Assembly: GCF_000283155.1 (NCBI RefSeq)
Contig: NW_004454207.1
Location: forward strand, 4,630,999 to 4,694,998
DNA from: Ceratotherium simum simum
Taxonomy: Eukaryota > Chordata > Mammalia > Perissodactyla > Rhinocerotidae
Reading direction: 5' to 3'
Length of the DNA: 64,000 nucleotides
Shown here: positions 8,183-18,684 of the stretch, piece by piece
Layout of the letters: each line of letters starts with the position of its first letter
Position numbering within the stretch: the first letter of the stretch is position 1
Position numbers and translations under genes: made by a program
Notes under the pieces: model-generated
The model's input: the letters and a program-made list of their open reading frames with translations, nothing else
Told to the model about the DNA's origin: nothing
Database searches by the model: none

Positions 8183-11100
8183 ATGGCAGTATTAAGCCCA
8201 CATATATCAATAATCACTCTAAATGTAAATGGATTGAATTCACCAATCAAAAGACACAGAGTGGCTGGATGGATTAAAAAACAAGACCCAACAATATGCT
8301 GCCTCCAGGAAACACACCTCAGCTCTAAAGACAAACACAGGCTCACAGTGAAGGGATAGAAGATGATACTCCAAGTTAATGGCAAACAAAAGAAAGCGGG
8401 TATTGCCATACTTAAATCAGATAAAGCAGACTTCAAGATAGAAAAGACAATGAGAGACAAAGAGGGGCAGTATATAATGATAAAAGGAACATTCCACCTA
8501 GAGGACATAACACTTGTGAATATATATGCACCTAACACAGGAACACCAAAGTATGCAAAACATCTATTAACAGACCTAAAGGGAGAAACTGACAGCAACA
8601 CGATAATAGTAGGGGACTTTAACACCCCACTTACATCAACGGATAGATCATCCAGACATAAAGCCAAGAAGGAAACATTCACCTTAAATGAAATACTAGA
8701 CCAGATGGACTTAATAGATATATATATAGAACATTCCATCCAAAACCAGCAGAATACATGTTCTTCTCAAGTACACATGGAACATTCTCAAAGATAGACC
8801 ATATGTTGGGAAACAGGGCAAACCTCAATAAATTTAAGAAGATTGAAATCATATCAAGCATTGTTTCTGACCACAATGCCATGAAACTAGAAATAAGCTA
8901 TAAGAAAAATTCTGGGAAAGTCACAAATATGTGGAGACAAAACAACATGCTACTGAAAAACCATTGGATCAATGAGGAAATCCAAGGAGAACTCAAAAAA
9001 TACCTGGAGACAAATGAAAACACAATATGCCAACTCTTATGGGATACAGCAAAAGCGGTGCTAAGAGGGAAATTTATAGCAATATAGGCCTACCTCAACA
9101 AATGAGAAAAATCTCAAATAAGTAATCTTAAACTACACCTAACAGAACTAGAAAAAGAACAAACAAAGCCCAAACTCAGCATAAGGAGGGAAATAATAAA
9201 AATTTGAGCAGAAATAAATGAAATAGAGACAAAAAAAAATAGGATCAATGAAACCAAGAGCTGGTTCTTTGAGAAGATAAACAAAATTGACAAACCCTTA
9301 GCCAGAATCACTAAGAAAAAAAGAGAGGAGGCTCAAATAAATAAAATTAAAAATGAAAGAGGAGAAATTACAACAGATACCACAGAAATACAAAGGATTA
9401 GAGAGAATATTATGAAATACTATATGCCAACAAATTGGATAATCTAGAAGAAATGGATAAATTCTTAGACTCATACAATCTCCCCAAACTGAACCAAGAA
9501 AAAATAGAGAATATGAATAGACCAATTATAAGTAAAGAAATTGAAACAGTAATCAAAAACCTCTCAAAAAACAAAAGTCCAGGACCAGATGGCTTCTCTG
9601 GAGAATTCTACCAAACATTCAAAGAAGATTTAATACCTATCCTTCTCAAACTCTTCGAAAAAATTGAAGAAGATGGAATGCTTCCTAATTCATTCTATGA
9701 GGCCAGCATTACCCTGATAACAAAATCAGACAAGGATAACACAAAAAATGAAAATTACAGGCCAATATCACTGACAAACATGGATGCAAAAATCCTCAAC
9801 AAAATATTGGCAAGTTGAACACAGCAATACATTAAAAGGATCATACACCATGATCAAGTGGGATTTATACTAGGGACACAGCAATGGTTCCACATCTGCA
9901 AATCAATCAATGTGATACACCACATTAACAAAATGAGGAATAGAAAAACCACATGATCATCTCAATAGATGCAGAGAAAGCATTTGACAAGATCTAACAT
10001 CCATTTATGATAAAAACTCTCAATAAAATGAGTCTAGAAGGAAAGTACCTCAGCATAATAAAGGCCATATGTGACAAACCCACAGCCAACATAATACTTA
10101 ATGGTGAAAAACAGAAAACCATCCCTCTGAGAACAGGAACAAGACAAGTGTGCCCACTCTCACCACTTTTATTCAACATAGTACTAGAGGTTTTGGCCAG
10201 AGCAATTAGACAAGAAAAAGAAATAAAAGGTATCCAAATTGCAAAGGAAGAAGTAAAAGTCTTGCTGTTTGCAGATGACATGATTCTATCTATAGAAAAC
10301 CCTAAAGAATCCACCAGAAAACTATTAGAAATAATCAACAACTACTGCAGAGTTGCAGGTTACAAAATCAACTTAAAAATCAGTTGCATTTCTCTACACT
10401 AATAACGAACTAGCAGAAAGAGAAGTCAAGAATACAATCCCGTTTATGATCACAACAAAAAGAATAAAATACCTAGGAATAAACTTAACCAAGGAGGTGA
10501 AAGATCTATACACTGAAAACGATATGACATTATTGAAAGAAATCAAAGAAGACATAAAGAAATGGAAGGATATTCCATGCTCATGAATTGGAAGAATAAA
10601 CATAGTTAAAATGTCCATATTACCTCAAGCAATCTACAGAGTCAATGCAATCCCAATCAGAGTCCCAATGACATTCTTCATGGAAGTAGAATAAAGAATC
10701 CTAAAATTTATATGGAACAACAAAAGATCCCAAAAACCCAAAATAATCCTGAGAATAAAGAACAAAGCTTGAGGCATCATAATCCCTGACTTCAAAATAT
10801 ACTACAAAGCTATAGTAATCAAAATATCATGGTACTGGCACAAAAACAGACACACTGATCAATGGAACCAAATTGAAAGACCGGAAATAAAACCACACAT
10901 CTATGGACAGCTAATCTTCAACAAAGGAGCCAAGAACATACAACGGTGAAAGGAAAGTTTCTTCAATAAATGGTGCTGGGAAAACTGGACAGCCACATGC
11001 AAAACAATGACAGTAGACCATTATCTTACACCATACACAAAAACTAACTCAAAATGGATTAAATACTTGAATGTAAGACCTGAAACCATAAAACTCGTAG

Positions 11101-11982
11101 AAGAAAATATAGGCAGTCCAGTCTTTGACATTGGTCTTAGCAGCATCTTTTTGAATACCATGTCTACTCAGGCATGGGAAACAAAACAAATGGGACTACA
11201 TCAGACCAAAAAGCTTCTGCAAGGCAAAGGAAATCATCAACAAAATGAAAAGACAACCTACCTACAGGGAGAAACTATTTGCAAATCATATATCTGACAA
11301 GGGGTTAATTTCCAAAATATATAAAGAACTCATACAACTCAGCAACAAAAAAAAACAAGAAACCCAATCAAAAAATGGGCAGAGGATATGAACAGACATT
11401 TTTCCAAAGAAGATATACAGATGGCCAACAGGCACGTGAAAAGATGTTCAACATCACTAATTATTAGGGAAATACAAATCAAAAGTACAGTGAGATATCA
11501 CCTTACACCTGTCAGAATGGCTATAATTAACAAGACAAAAAATTAATGTTGGAGAGGATGTGGAGAAAAAGGAAACCTCATACACTGTTGGTGGGAATGC
11601 AAACTGGTGCAGCCACTATGGAAAACAGTATGGAGATTTCTCAAAAAATTAAAAATAGAAATACCATACAATCCAGCTATCCCACTACTGGTTATTTATC
11701 CAAGGAACATGAACTCAAAAATACAGAGATTTATGCACCTCTATGTTCATTGCAGCATTATTCACAATAGCCAAGACATGGAAGCAATCCAAGTGCCCAT
11801 CAACTGATGAATGGATAAAGAAGATGTGGTATATATATAATGGAATACTACTCAGCCATAAAAAAGACAAAATCATCCCATTTGCAACAATATAGATGGA
11901 CCTTGAGGGTATTATGTTAAGCTAAATAAGCCAGACAGAGAAAGACAAACACTGTATGATTTCACTCATATATGGAAGATAA
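8183..11982 (+). pseudogene. L1 ORF2 (endonuclease / reverse transcriptase), disrupted
   Basis: It opens MAVLSPHISIITLNVNGLNS. The endonuclease (8183 to about 8890) keeps the GDFNTPL block (8603-8630) and SDHNAMK (8866-8886). The reverse transcriptase (about 9530-10350) keeps [30 protein letters not shown] and the catalytic FADD at 10268-10279. The C-terminal [19 protein letters not shown] Cys/Trp segment lies near 11590-11640, and the end reads MISLIYGR then TAA at 11980-11982. Lesions include TAG at 8357-8359 (Trp expected), a frameshift near 8735-8751, TAG at 9085-9087, TGA stops after 9100, further shifts before 9435, at 9816-9818 and at 10400-10402, and others downstream. Span is about 1,266 codons, near the family length. 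It cannot encode an active enzyme. Confidence 0.95.
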
Positions 11983-12238
11983 ACAAACACTTGGATAAAG
12001 AGAACAGATTAGTGGTTACCAGAGGGGAAGGGAGTTGGGTAGTGGGTGAAAAGGCTAAAGGGGCACATATGTATGGTGATGTACGGAAACTAGACTATTG
12101 GTGGTGAGCATGATGCAGTCTATACAGAAACTGATACATAATGGACACCTGAAATTACACAATGTTATAAACCAATATGACCTCAATAAAATAATTTTTA
12201 AAATAAAAAAGTAAATAAAAAGTAAATGACAGGAAAAA
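11983..12238 (+). other. L1 copy B 3'UTR and poly(A) tail
   Basis: A short 3'UTR with AGAGGGGAAGGGAGTTGGGT, GAAACTGATACATAATGGAC and the polyadenylation signal AATAAA at 12185-12190. An interrupted A-rich tail runs up to the downstream TSD. Confidence 0.88.
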
Positions 12239-12253
12239 AAAAGGTCATTTCTA
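12239..12253. repeat. Downstream target-site duplication of L1 copy B
   Basis: AAAAGGTCATTTCTA pairs with 5988-6002 (14 of 15 bases). The first bases overlap the poly(A) tail. Confidence 0.9.
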
Positions 12254-12256
12254 TAT

Positions 12257-12422
12257 CAGTGCTTTTCAAATACAAATGTTCATACAAATTACCTGGGGAT
12301 CTTGCTGAAATGCAAATTCTGATTCAGCAGGTCTGAGATGGCACTTGAGGTGTTACATTTTTAATAAGCTTCCAGGTGATGCTGATGCCTCTGATCCATG
12401 GATCACACTTTAAGGATCAAGG
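12257..12422 (+). mobile_element. hAT-type MITE, MER5-like
   Basis: Runs from CAGTGCTTTTCAAATAC through CAAATTACCTGGGGATCTTG, GCAGGTCTGAGATGG and TCCAGGTGATGCTGATGCC to ATCACACTTTAAGGATC. This is the MER5A-like order (TCACCTGG ... GATGCTGATGC ... ACACTTTGAGAACC). Non-coding. Confidence 0.8.
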
Positions 12423-12430
12423 TTCTAGAC

Positions 12431-12603
12431 CAAGGATCGTCAAACTTATTCTGTAAAGGGCCAGATAGTAAATACTTTAGGCTTTGCAGACTAGATAGTC
12501 TCTGTCACAACTCTGTCCTCATAGCACAAAAGCAGCCAGACAATATGTAGATGAACAGGTGGCAGCCTGATTCGGCCTATGATCCATAGTTTGTTGAACC
12601 CTG
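12431..12603 (+). mobile_element. hAT-type MITE (family A) with perfect 8-bp TSD
   Basis: Contains TTCTGTAAAGGGCCAGATAG, TTTAGGCTTTGCAGAC and a terminal CATAGTTTGTTGAACCCTG. It is flanked by TTCTAGAC at 12423-12430 and again at 12604-12611, the 8-bp duplication characteristic of hAT transposition. Related copies are at 25806-26483, 28766-28986, 41112-41338 and 57008-57340. Confidence 0.9.
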
Positions 12604-12611
12604 TTCTAGAC

Positions 12612-12670
12612 TATTAATAATAGCAATAATGAATATTTATTGTGTTGCAAGTTCTCTGCAAAATGCCAGT
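12612..12670 (-). repeat. MIR fragment, left half
   Basis: AATGAATATTTATTGTGTTG and TCTCTGCAAAATGCCAG correspond to the reversed MIR start (ATTTATTGAGTGCTTACTATG). It continues at 13114-13235 after the LTR insertion. Confidence 0.6.
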
Positions 12671-13113
12671 TATGGATTGAATTCCGTCTTCCCTAAAATA
12701 TATATTGAATTCCTAATCCTGGTACCTGTGAATGTGACGTTATTTAGAAATAGAGTCTTTGCAAATATAATCAGGTTGAGATGAAGTCACACTGGATTGG
12801 GGTAGGCTTTAATCCAATATGACTTGTTTCCTTATAAGGAGAGGAAAATTTGGACACAGATGGAAGATGGCCATATGAAGACAGAGGCAGAGGTTGGAAC
12901 TCTGTTACCACAAGCCAAGGAATGCCTGGGGCAACCAGAAGCTAGAAGAGGAAAGAAGGAGCCTTCCCTAGAAGCTTTGGAGGGAGCGTGGCCCTGCCAA
13001 CACCCAATTTCAGACTTCTAGCCTCCAGAACTGTGAAAGAATAAATTTCTGTTGTTTTAAGCCACCCAGTTTGTGGTTCTTTGTTACAGCAGCCCTAGGA
13101 AACGGATATACTG
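12671..13113 (+). mobile_element. Solo LTR, MaLR (MLT1-like), inserted in MIR
   Basis: Landmarks in MaLR-like order: CCTGTGAATGTGACGTTATT, AGTCTTTGCAAATATAATCAGG, ACAAGCCAAGGAATGCC, GGGAGCGTGGCCCTGCC, a polyadenylation signal in GAATAAATTTCTGTTG, and GCAGCCCTAGGAAACGG at the end. No internal retroviral sequence remains, so it is a solo LTR or a truncated copy. The 65-codon frame inside it has no coding meaning. Confidence 0.82.
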
Positions 13114-13235
13114 CTTAACACAGATTATTTAAGGCTTACAACTGCCCTATAAGTCATGTTCAGTTATTATCCCTATTTTAAAGATGAAGAAACTTAGGGA
13201 GATTAATTTACTCTCTCAGGACAGGTCTGCCATTC
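13114..13235 (-). repeat. MIR fragment, right half
   Basis: Resumes the MIR with TATTATCCCTATTTTAAAGATGAAGAAACTTAGG (the reversed MIR core is CCCATTTTACAGATGAGGAAACTGAGG). It completes 12612-12670 across the LTR. Confidence 0.75.
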
Positions 13236-13789
13236 AAAACTTCTTCAATTCAGGAAGGACCACCATGTTTCTTTTAATTATGCACGACATTACTATGGAA
13301 GATACAAAACTGAATAAGATATAGTGCCTGTGTTTGAAGGCTTCCAATGACACTGGGGGGTAGCTAAAAGAGATCACATGAACTGATTCAGAAAGAGTAG
13401 CGACTTTTCCATGGTCGTACAGTTTCCTAGGGTATTCTAGTTAAGAAGGAGTAGAACTCACGTCTCCTAATTACTAATCTGGTTATCTTTCCTCTGCTCC
13501 TCAAACATGAGTGAGATACTGACTCCTTTTTTTTTCCCTTAAAATTCTTGAAGGATACCCTAGTTTTATTAGACAAAAATTTATTTATGTAGTTATGTGT
13601 TTATGATTTATTATACGTAAATCAAAACTAGGTTCAATTAACTTCCCTCTCCCACTGTGGAAGAATGACTGCTACATAAATCAAAACTAGGATCAACTGC
13701 TTATCTTTAATGTGTTTGCTCAGTTTAAAAAACTTTGTAGATGTTCTTTTTACTCTTGAATATAACATCTTACTTGCCATTCCTCAGCA
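13236..13789. other. No recognised gene; contains a spaced direct repeat
   Basis: The only structure I see is TAAATCAAAACTAGGTTCAA at 13618-13637, repeated as TAAATCAAAACTAGGATCAA at 13677-13696 with one mismatch. Confidence 0.5.
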
Positions 13790-14090
13790 CAGCACTGTCT
13801 AATAGAAATATGTGAGCACATAGGTAATTTAAAAATTTCTAGTAGCCTGTTAAAAAGAAGTAAAAAGAAATGGGTGAAATTAATTTTAACGATAGTATCC
13901 AAAATATTATCATTTCAACACATAATCCATATAAACGATTATTAATGAGATATTTTACATTCTTTTTTCTTCCTACATCTTCAAAATGTAGTGTGTATTT
14001 TATATTTATGGCACATCTCATTTAGAATTAGACACATTTCAAGTGCTTGATACTCACATATAACTGGGGGCTACCAAACTGGACAGCATG
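13790..14090 (+). mobile_element. hAT-type MITE (family B) with terminal inverted repeats
   Basis: It starts CAGCACTGTCTAATAGAAAT and ends CTGGACAGCATG, so the ends are inverted repeats (CAGCACTGTC / GGACAGCATG). Internally it has AATTTCTAGTAGCC and TATTATCATTTCAACACATA, an arrangement common in placental genomes. The 60-codon minus-strand frame within it is a coincidence. Confidence 0.85.
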
Positions 14091-14149
14091 GTTTCAGTAA
14101 GTCCTCTCGGTATAAACGTCAAAATCCACCATCGTGAATCTGAACTGTT

Positions 14150-14555
14150 CTCACCATCTTGATCAATACTTCCCGAGTCCAAACCACCATTCTTCCTTAC
14201 CTGGATCATTTTGAAAGCTTCATAGTTGGTGTCTCTGATTGAACTCTTAGCTCAATATACTCTAATCTTACCTCAATAAATTCTAATCCTTAAAGATCCA
14301 GAAAGATTGTTAGAAAATGGAAATTTTTCCAAGACCCTCCTCTGATTTTCAACCAGCCTATGGCTGAGAATCATCACATATAGTATAAAACATGAAGTCC
14401 TCCCTAAGGACTACAGGGAGGACTTTACCTGGCCCCTGACTACCTCTCTGACTCAATTTCCTACCAGTCTCTCCTTCATTTGCTCTGCTCCACGCTCTGC
14501 TTCCACTATTTCTCAAAAAAACCAAGGTTACACTTCAGGGTTTTTATACTTGCTT
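14150..14555 (+). mobile_element. LINE L2 3' region, left part
   Basis: AAACCACCATTCTTCCTTACCTGGATCATT, then TACCTGGCCCCTGACTACCTCTCTGACTC and TTTGCTCTGCTCCACGCTC follow the L2 3' order (CACCTGGACTATTG ... CTGGCCCCTGCCTACCTCTCC ... CTCTGCTCCAGCC). Continues at 15236 after later insertions. Confidence 0.75.
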
Positions 14556-14955
14556 GTGTTAAAGGACAATTTTCAAAAAAAGGTAAAATCATGACTCTCA
14601 TATAGACATAAAATGAACATGTGTTAAAGGTTTTATTTAGCTCATTATCAATGAGGGAACCAGGCAGATGTTACAGTCAATTCAACGGAGAATCCAAAGG
14701 ACAGACACATTTATAGATCAGGGATATTGAAATGAATGTGCGAATGGAGGCAAAATCAACCTCTTCCTCAGTGAGGGAGGGAAGTCTATTAAATCTCCAA
14801 GGGAAAGAATTTATTGCATATCTATGAACCAATATTATTTTGCATTCCTATCAGTTACCTGCAACTTATTGAGTCGTGCAATAATTCAAAGGCAATAAAA
14901 GGCACAGAGCCCCCATAGAATCAGAGTCAAATAACCTGGAAGAGTATGCTTTAAA
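14556..14955 (-). mobile_element. Possible minus-strand LTR-like insertion
   Basis: This block interrupts the L2. It carries GTTTTATTTAGCTCATTATC and AATGAGGGAACCAGGCAGATG, which resemble 15820-15860 (GTTTATTACTCATTAGTGAGG, GAACTAGCAGATGG). A TTTATT near the left edge would be AATAAA on the minus strand. Family unknown. Confidence 0.35.
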
Positions 14956-15198
14956 CTAGGATTTCTCAACCTCAACTATTGACTATTGACATTATGGGCT
15001 AGATAATTCTTGGTTGGAGTGGGGAGGACTGTCCTACACACTGTGGGATGTTGAACAGCCTCCCTGGCCTCTACCAGTGAGATGCTAATAGCACCCTCCC
15101 TGGGAAGTTGTGACAACCAAAAATGTCTCCATGTTCTACCAGATATCATGGAGTTGGGGGCGGGGTGCAAATCACCCTCAGCAGAGATTCATTGCTGT
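14956..15198 (-). mobile_element. hAT-type MITE, MER20-like
   Basis: Runs GGATTTCTCAACCTC, TATTGACATTATGGGCTAGATAATTC, GGGATGTTGAACAGCCTCCCTGGCCTC, TTGTGACAACCAAAAATGTCTCC, and GGTGCAAATCACCCTC. This is the reversed MER20 layout. Non-coding. Confidence 0.85.
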
Positions 15199-15235
15199 AA
15201 ACAATGTATAGTTTTCCAGTGAAACACACATTTTC

Positions 15236-15595
15236 CCCTACTGTTGTTTCTCTATCTGGAATGTTCCTCTCCCATATCTTTCCTTGGCTCTCTCCCTCAC
15301 TTTATTCAAGTCTTTCCTCAAATGTCATCTCTTCCGAGAGGCCTCGCTCACCATCTTAACTGAAATAGAGCCGGTCTCCCAATCGTCCTCTGCTTTATTC
15401 TTCTCCCAGCATACTTCTTTCTCTTAAGTGTTCTTGTTTATTGTTTGGCTTCCTCACTCAAGAACATAAGTTCTGTGAGGACAGAAACTTTGCCTAGTTT
15501 GTTCATTGACGTTTTCCAAGCTCCTAGTACAGTGCCTGGCACAGAGTAGGCTCTCTGGAAATGTTTGTTGAATTAATAAATCAATCAATGCATGA
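15236..15595 (+). mobile_element. LINE L2 3' end, right part
   Basis: CTATCTGGAATGTTCCTCTC, CTCAAATGTCATCTCTTCCG, CATAAGTTCTGTGAGGACAG, AGTGCCTGGCACAGAGTAGG and TGTTTGTTGAATTAATAAA are the L2 3' landmarks in order. Together with 14150-14555 it forms one L2 split by 15236 - 14555 = roughly 680 bp of later insertions. Confidence 0.9.
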
Positions 15596-15779
15596 TAGAA
15601 CCAAGACAAATTTACACAAAAAATAAATAAAAGATATAAAAAACTAAGTGTAACAGATATATGGATTTTTTTTCTTTTTTGCTGAAATAAAAATAGCCAC
15701 TTGAAACATGAATAAGGAGTGAACTCCTAGGTTGCCAATTCTTTGAGTTGGGCTCTCCTTTCCTTCCAGTTGACTTGTG

Positions 15780-16350
15780 AAGATTGTTGAAGCAAAATTC
15801 CTTAAATTAATCTGAGTACATCAAAGTTTATTACTCATTAGTGAGGGAACTAGCAGATGGAGAATGTCAGTTTGAAAAAAACTTGGAGAGGGCACAGACA
15901 TATATTCTAAACAAGAGGCTGGCTGATTGCGCACCCAGCTCAGTTGCTAAATTATGATGCTGGTTTCTTTCACAGAGTGCTCATCTTAGCATAGTCCAAA
16001 ACTGGCCATTTCTTTACCAAGTGGCATGAGTTAATATTTAGAACATAGGGTCTTCAGGACCATCTTTCCATAATTGCTAGACATGTACAATTAGTTAGAA
16101 ATAAAAGGTAATAGTACGAGACATAAACAAGAAGCCAACTATCTGTGGCTGTCACTTAGACTTAGCAAGTAACAAGGCTGTACCTCCTGACAAAGGGGCA
16201 GAAAGCACAGCGGCACCAAACAGTACCAAGCAAAAGTCAACCAATTTAGACAAAGGTCCTGCTTTTCTTCCAAGCAGCTATTAGCAGATTTCTCCAGCAA
16301 ACACATTGAATACTCAGTTTGCTTAATTCTCAATTTGGGGATAAACTTTT
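15780..16350 (-). mobile_element. Possible minus-strand LTR-like element
   Basis: It shares the GTTTATT ... CATTAGTGAGGGAAC ... AGCAGATG order with 14597-14670. The remainder is not recognised. The two blocks may be copies of one ancient LTR family on the same strand. Only the first ~80 bp supports this. Confidence 0.3.
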
Positions 16351-16529
16351 TCTCTTAGGATCACTGAATTTTCCACCACACATCACTTCACAGTGGGACC
16401 TAATCAGCCGTTATTCAAGTGTAATTGATTTATGTTATTCAGTCTCTGTTTTGGCTCATTAGTCTGGGACAATTGAAGTGGCACTAAAACATTGTCCAGA
16501 TTAGGTTACTAATGGTGCCTCCTTCTTTT

Positions 16530-16690
16530 GCTAACTCAAAGTAGGTCAATTCACCTCTCAGTACAAACCTTACTTATCTTCAAAATGGGGATAGCAATAA
16601 ACTTACCTTACTGGATTTCGATGACTACCAAAATAAAATCATAACTGTAAACAGTAAGAGCTCAACAGTTTTCTTAAAGGTGATCATCCT
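16530..16690 (+). repeat. MIR fragment
   Basis: AGGTCAATTCACCTCTCAGT, ATCTTCAAAATGGGGATAGC and GTAAACAGTAAGAGCTCAAC follow the MIR 3' half. Confidence 0.65.
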
Positions 16691-17559
16691 GATAACCCAT
16701 ATTGTGCCTAAATTAATTTTAGGCAAAAAAGGCCAAAGTTTATAAGTTATTATCAAGAACTTAACTCCCCCAAGAGGCCAATATTAGAACCCCAGACATA
16801 TAAAAACCCCAACTTGAGAAATACTGTTCTTTACCAAAATGCCACGTCATGGATGTAGTGCTGACAGCTAAACATAAAAAGAAAAATGCTATGATTATAA
16901 TAAGTTTAATGCAAAGGCAGAACTATGAATTTAATGACACATTCCCAAGACTCCTTTAACAAGGGGAATCACCTCTCTGAATAGCTCCGCTCAGACATTT
17001 TTATGTACATTTTCCGTGTACTGTGGTGGATAAAGCAGTCCTTGTGCTGGGTTAATAACACCACTGCCTAGCAGTGACCATTCTCTCAGAACATGCCACA
17101 AATCTCTGCAGGCGTGCTCCCAAAAGACTTTCCTTGGAGAACACAGAACACTGTTTTGCCTGGCAATGGGAGCCCAGGGGCCTGAGGCTGCCAGAAACAG
17201 CAGCTGCCTTCATCTGAGGCAGAGTTGGGTCTGAACCCAACCCATCTCCACCTAACATTCCTTTGATGCCCTCATCATCCCTGCTCCGATAGTGCCTTGC
17301 CTTCTGCATCAGAGTGGCCCTCCACCATCAGCTGGCTCTGAACAAAATCTCACAGGACGGCAACATTTGCCTTTGGTCCTGGCTTTGCGGCCTGCTAGCC
17401 TCCAGCCTCCATCACAGGCCATGGTAGCTCAGTCCCAGAGATGTTGGCTGCTAACAGTTAGGATTTACTCTTACTATGGGCACTTGCATTTTCATTGGTC
17501 ATTTTTGAAGGCAGACCAGGGAGTGATAGACCCAAGGCTCGGGAGCAAGGAGATCTTGC
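16691..17559. other. No recognised feature
   Basis: Short open frames on both strands at 17052-17564 have no recognisable domain and no supporting context. I see no repeat family or RNA gene. Confidence 0.5.
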
Positions 17560-17690
17560 TTTAGAAAATCCTTCTTGAGCCTCAGTTCTTCTCATCCATA
17601 AAAAAAAGAATGCTAACAGACCTCTATCACAGGCTATTGAGAATATCAAATGGGGTTAAAGGTGATAAAAAATAAAACAATAAGAAAACA
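17560..17690 (+). repeat. MIR fragment
   Basis: GAGCCTCAGTTCTTCTCATCC, CTAACAGACCTCTATCACAG and TGAGAATATCAAATGG correspond to the MIR 3' part (CCTCAGTTTCCTCATC ... TACCTCATAGGG ... GAGGATTAAATG). Confidence 0.65.
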
Positions 17691-17810
17691 CAGCACAGAT
17701 GACCATGGGACACGAACTCAGGGGTGTGATGAACCCAAACCTTTGCACCTGAGGACCAGAGAGACTAGAAAAGAAAAAATTAAAGAATCTGTGACTAGAA
17801 TTCTCTAAAC

Positions 17811-17992
17811 CAGCAGTTCTCAACTTGAGCATCAGTATCCATTGGAGGACTTGCTAAAACACAGATTGCCAGGCCCGACCCCGCAGTTTCTGAGTGAGCA
17901 GGTCTTGCATGGGACCTGAGAATAGGCATTTGTCACACGTTCCAGGTGATGCTGATGCTGCTGGGCCATGGACCACCCTCTGAGAAGCCCTG
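17811..17992 (+). mobile_element. hAT-type MITE, MER5-like (copy 1 of a cluster)
   Basis: CAGCAGTTCTCAAC at the start; AAAACACAGATTGCCAGGCC, AGTTTCTGAGTGAGCAGGTC and CCAGGTGATGCTGATGCTGC within; CTGAGAAGCCCTG at the end. The flanks CTCTAAAC (17803-17810) and ATCTAAAC (17993-18000) match at 7 of 8 bases, as expected for an old hAT target duplication. Confidence 0.9.
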
Positions 17993-18001
17993 ATCTAAAC
18001 T

Positions 18002-18178
18002 AGTGAGTCTCCACTGTGGCTGTACCTATCATTGGAATTGTTTGGGAGTGGGAAAATCACTTATGCCTAAGTTCCCCCCCTCAGAGTTTCTGATTTAAGT
18101 GGTCTGGGGTGCAGCCTGGGCATCAGGAATATTATAGGCCCAGGCAATCTAATATGCATCCAGGCTTGAGAACCACTC
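18002..18178 (+). mobile_element. hAT-type MITE, MER5-like (copy 2)
   Basis: GTGAGTCTCCACTGTGGCTG, TCAGAGTTTCTGATTTAAGT, GGTCTGGGGTGCAGCCTGGG and GGCTTGAGAACCACTC. It abuts copy 1. Flanks TCTAAACT (17994-18001) and TCTCAACT (18179-18186) agree at 7 of 8 bases. Confidence 0.85.
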
Positions 18179-18420
18179 TCTCAACTGAAAAGCAGCATCA
18201 ACAAATTAGTGGCTTTTATTATTACGCCATACTCCTGCTAGGCCTGCCTCTCTCGTGCATTCGTTATACCCACTCTTTAAATCTTCTGGTACCTTAGGGC
18301 GATGGACCTAATGATGGGCCAACCTAGACAGAAAGGAGAACAAGCAGATAGATCCAGGTACAACACCTGCCTAGGTACAGTCACAGCTTCAAATAGTACC
18401 CAGTGAATTTTAAGTCCTGG

Positions 18421-18506
18421 CTAGAGGTTTTTCAACCCTAGGTATATATATTGAAATCACCTGGGAGACTTTTAAGACAGCCTGAAGTGTCGCCCACATC
18501 CAGAGC
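18421..18506 (+). mobile_element. MER5-like MITE, outer element, left part
   Basis: CTAGAGGTTTTTCAACCC then GAAATCACCTGGGAGACTTT is a MER5-like left end. It is interrupted at about 18506 by another copy and resumes at 18685. Confidence 0.7.
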
Positions 18507-18677
18507 CAAGGTTCTCAACCTTTGGCCACCCACTGGAATCAACTGGGAACTTTAAAAAATACTGGAGTGCTGACTCCAGAGATTCTGGTACAATTGGTCT
18601 GGATGTGGCCTGGGCACGGGGATTTGTAAAAGCTCCCCAGGGGATTTCAATGTGCAGCCAAGGTTGAGAAAGCCTGC
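18507..18677 (+). mobile_element. MER5-like MITE nested in another MER5-like MITE
   Basis: CAAGGTTCTCAACCTTTGGC, GATTCTGGTACAATTGGTCT, GATGTGGCCTGGGCACGGGG, and CAGCCAAGGTTGAGAAAG. It lies between the two halves of the outer element. Flanks TCCAGAGC (18499-18506) and TCCAAACC (18678-18685) agree at 6 of 8 bases. Confidence 0.82.
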
Positions 18678-18684
18678 TCCAAAC

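Larger units (their letters stand above)
6003..12238 (+). mobile_element. Near-full-length LINE-1 (L1 copy B), inactive
   Basis: A complete L1 in order: 5'UTR (6003-6780), ORF1 (6781-7741), a 441-bp spacer, ORF2 (8183-11982), and a 3'UTR with AATAAA and A-rich tail (to about 12238). It is bracketed by a 15-bp target-site duplication. Both ORFs carry stops and frameshifts, so it is dead. The 3'UTR text (AGAAACTGATACATAATGG, GACACCTGAAATTACACAAT) recurs in reverse in the short L1 tails at 33901-34087 and 55560-55937, so these belong to the same younger lineage. The 5' end starts directly after the TSD without visible truncation. Confidence 0.96.

Noticed and set aside
8122..8739. 205-codon minus-strand frame
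   Set aside because: It is the antisense of the L1 ORF2 endonuclease region of copy B.
17052..17564. Host exon candidate (85- and 90-codon frames on opposite strands)
   Set aside because: Adjacent opposite-strand frames, no domain, no convincing splice-site pair, and no conserved motif visible.
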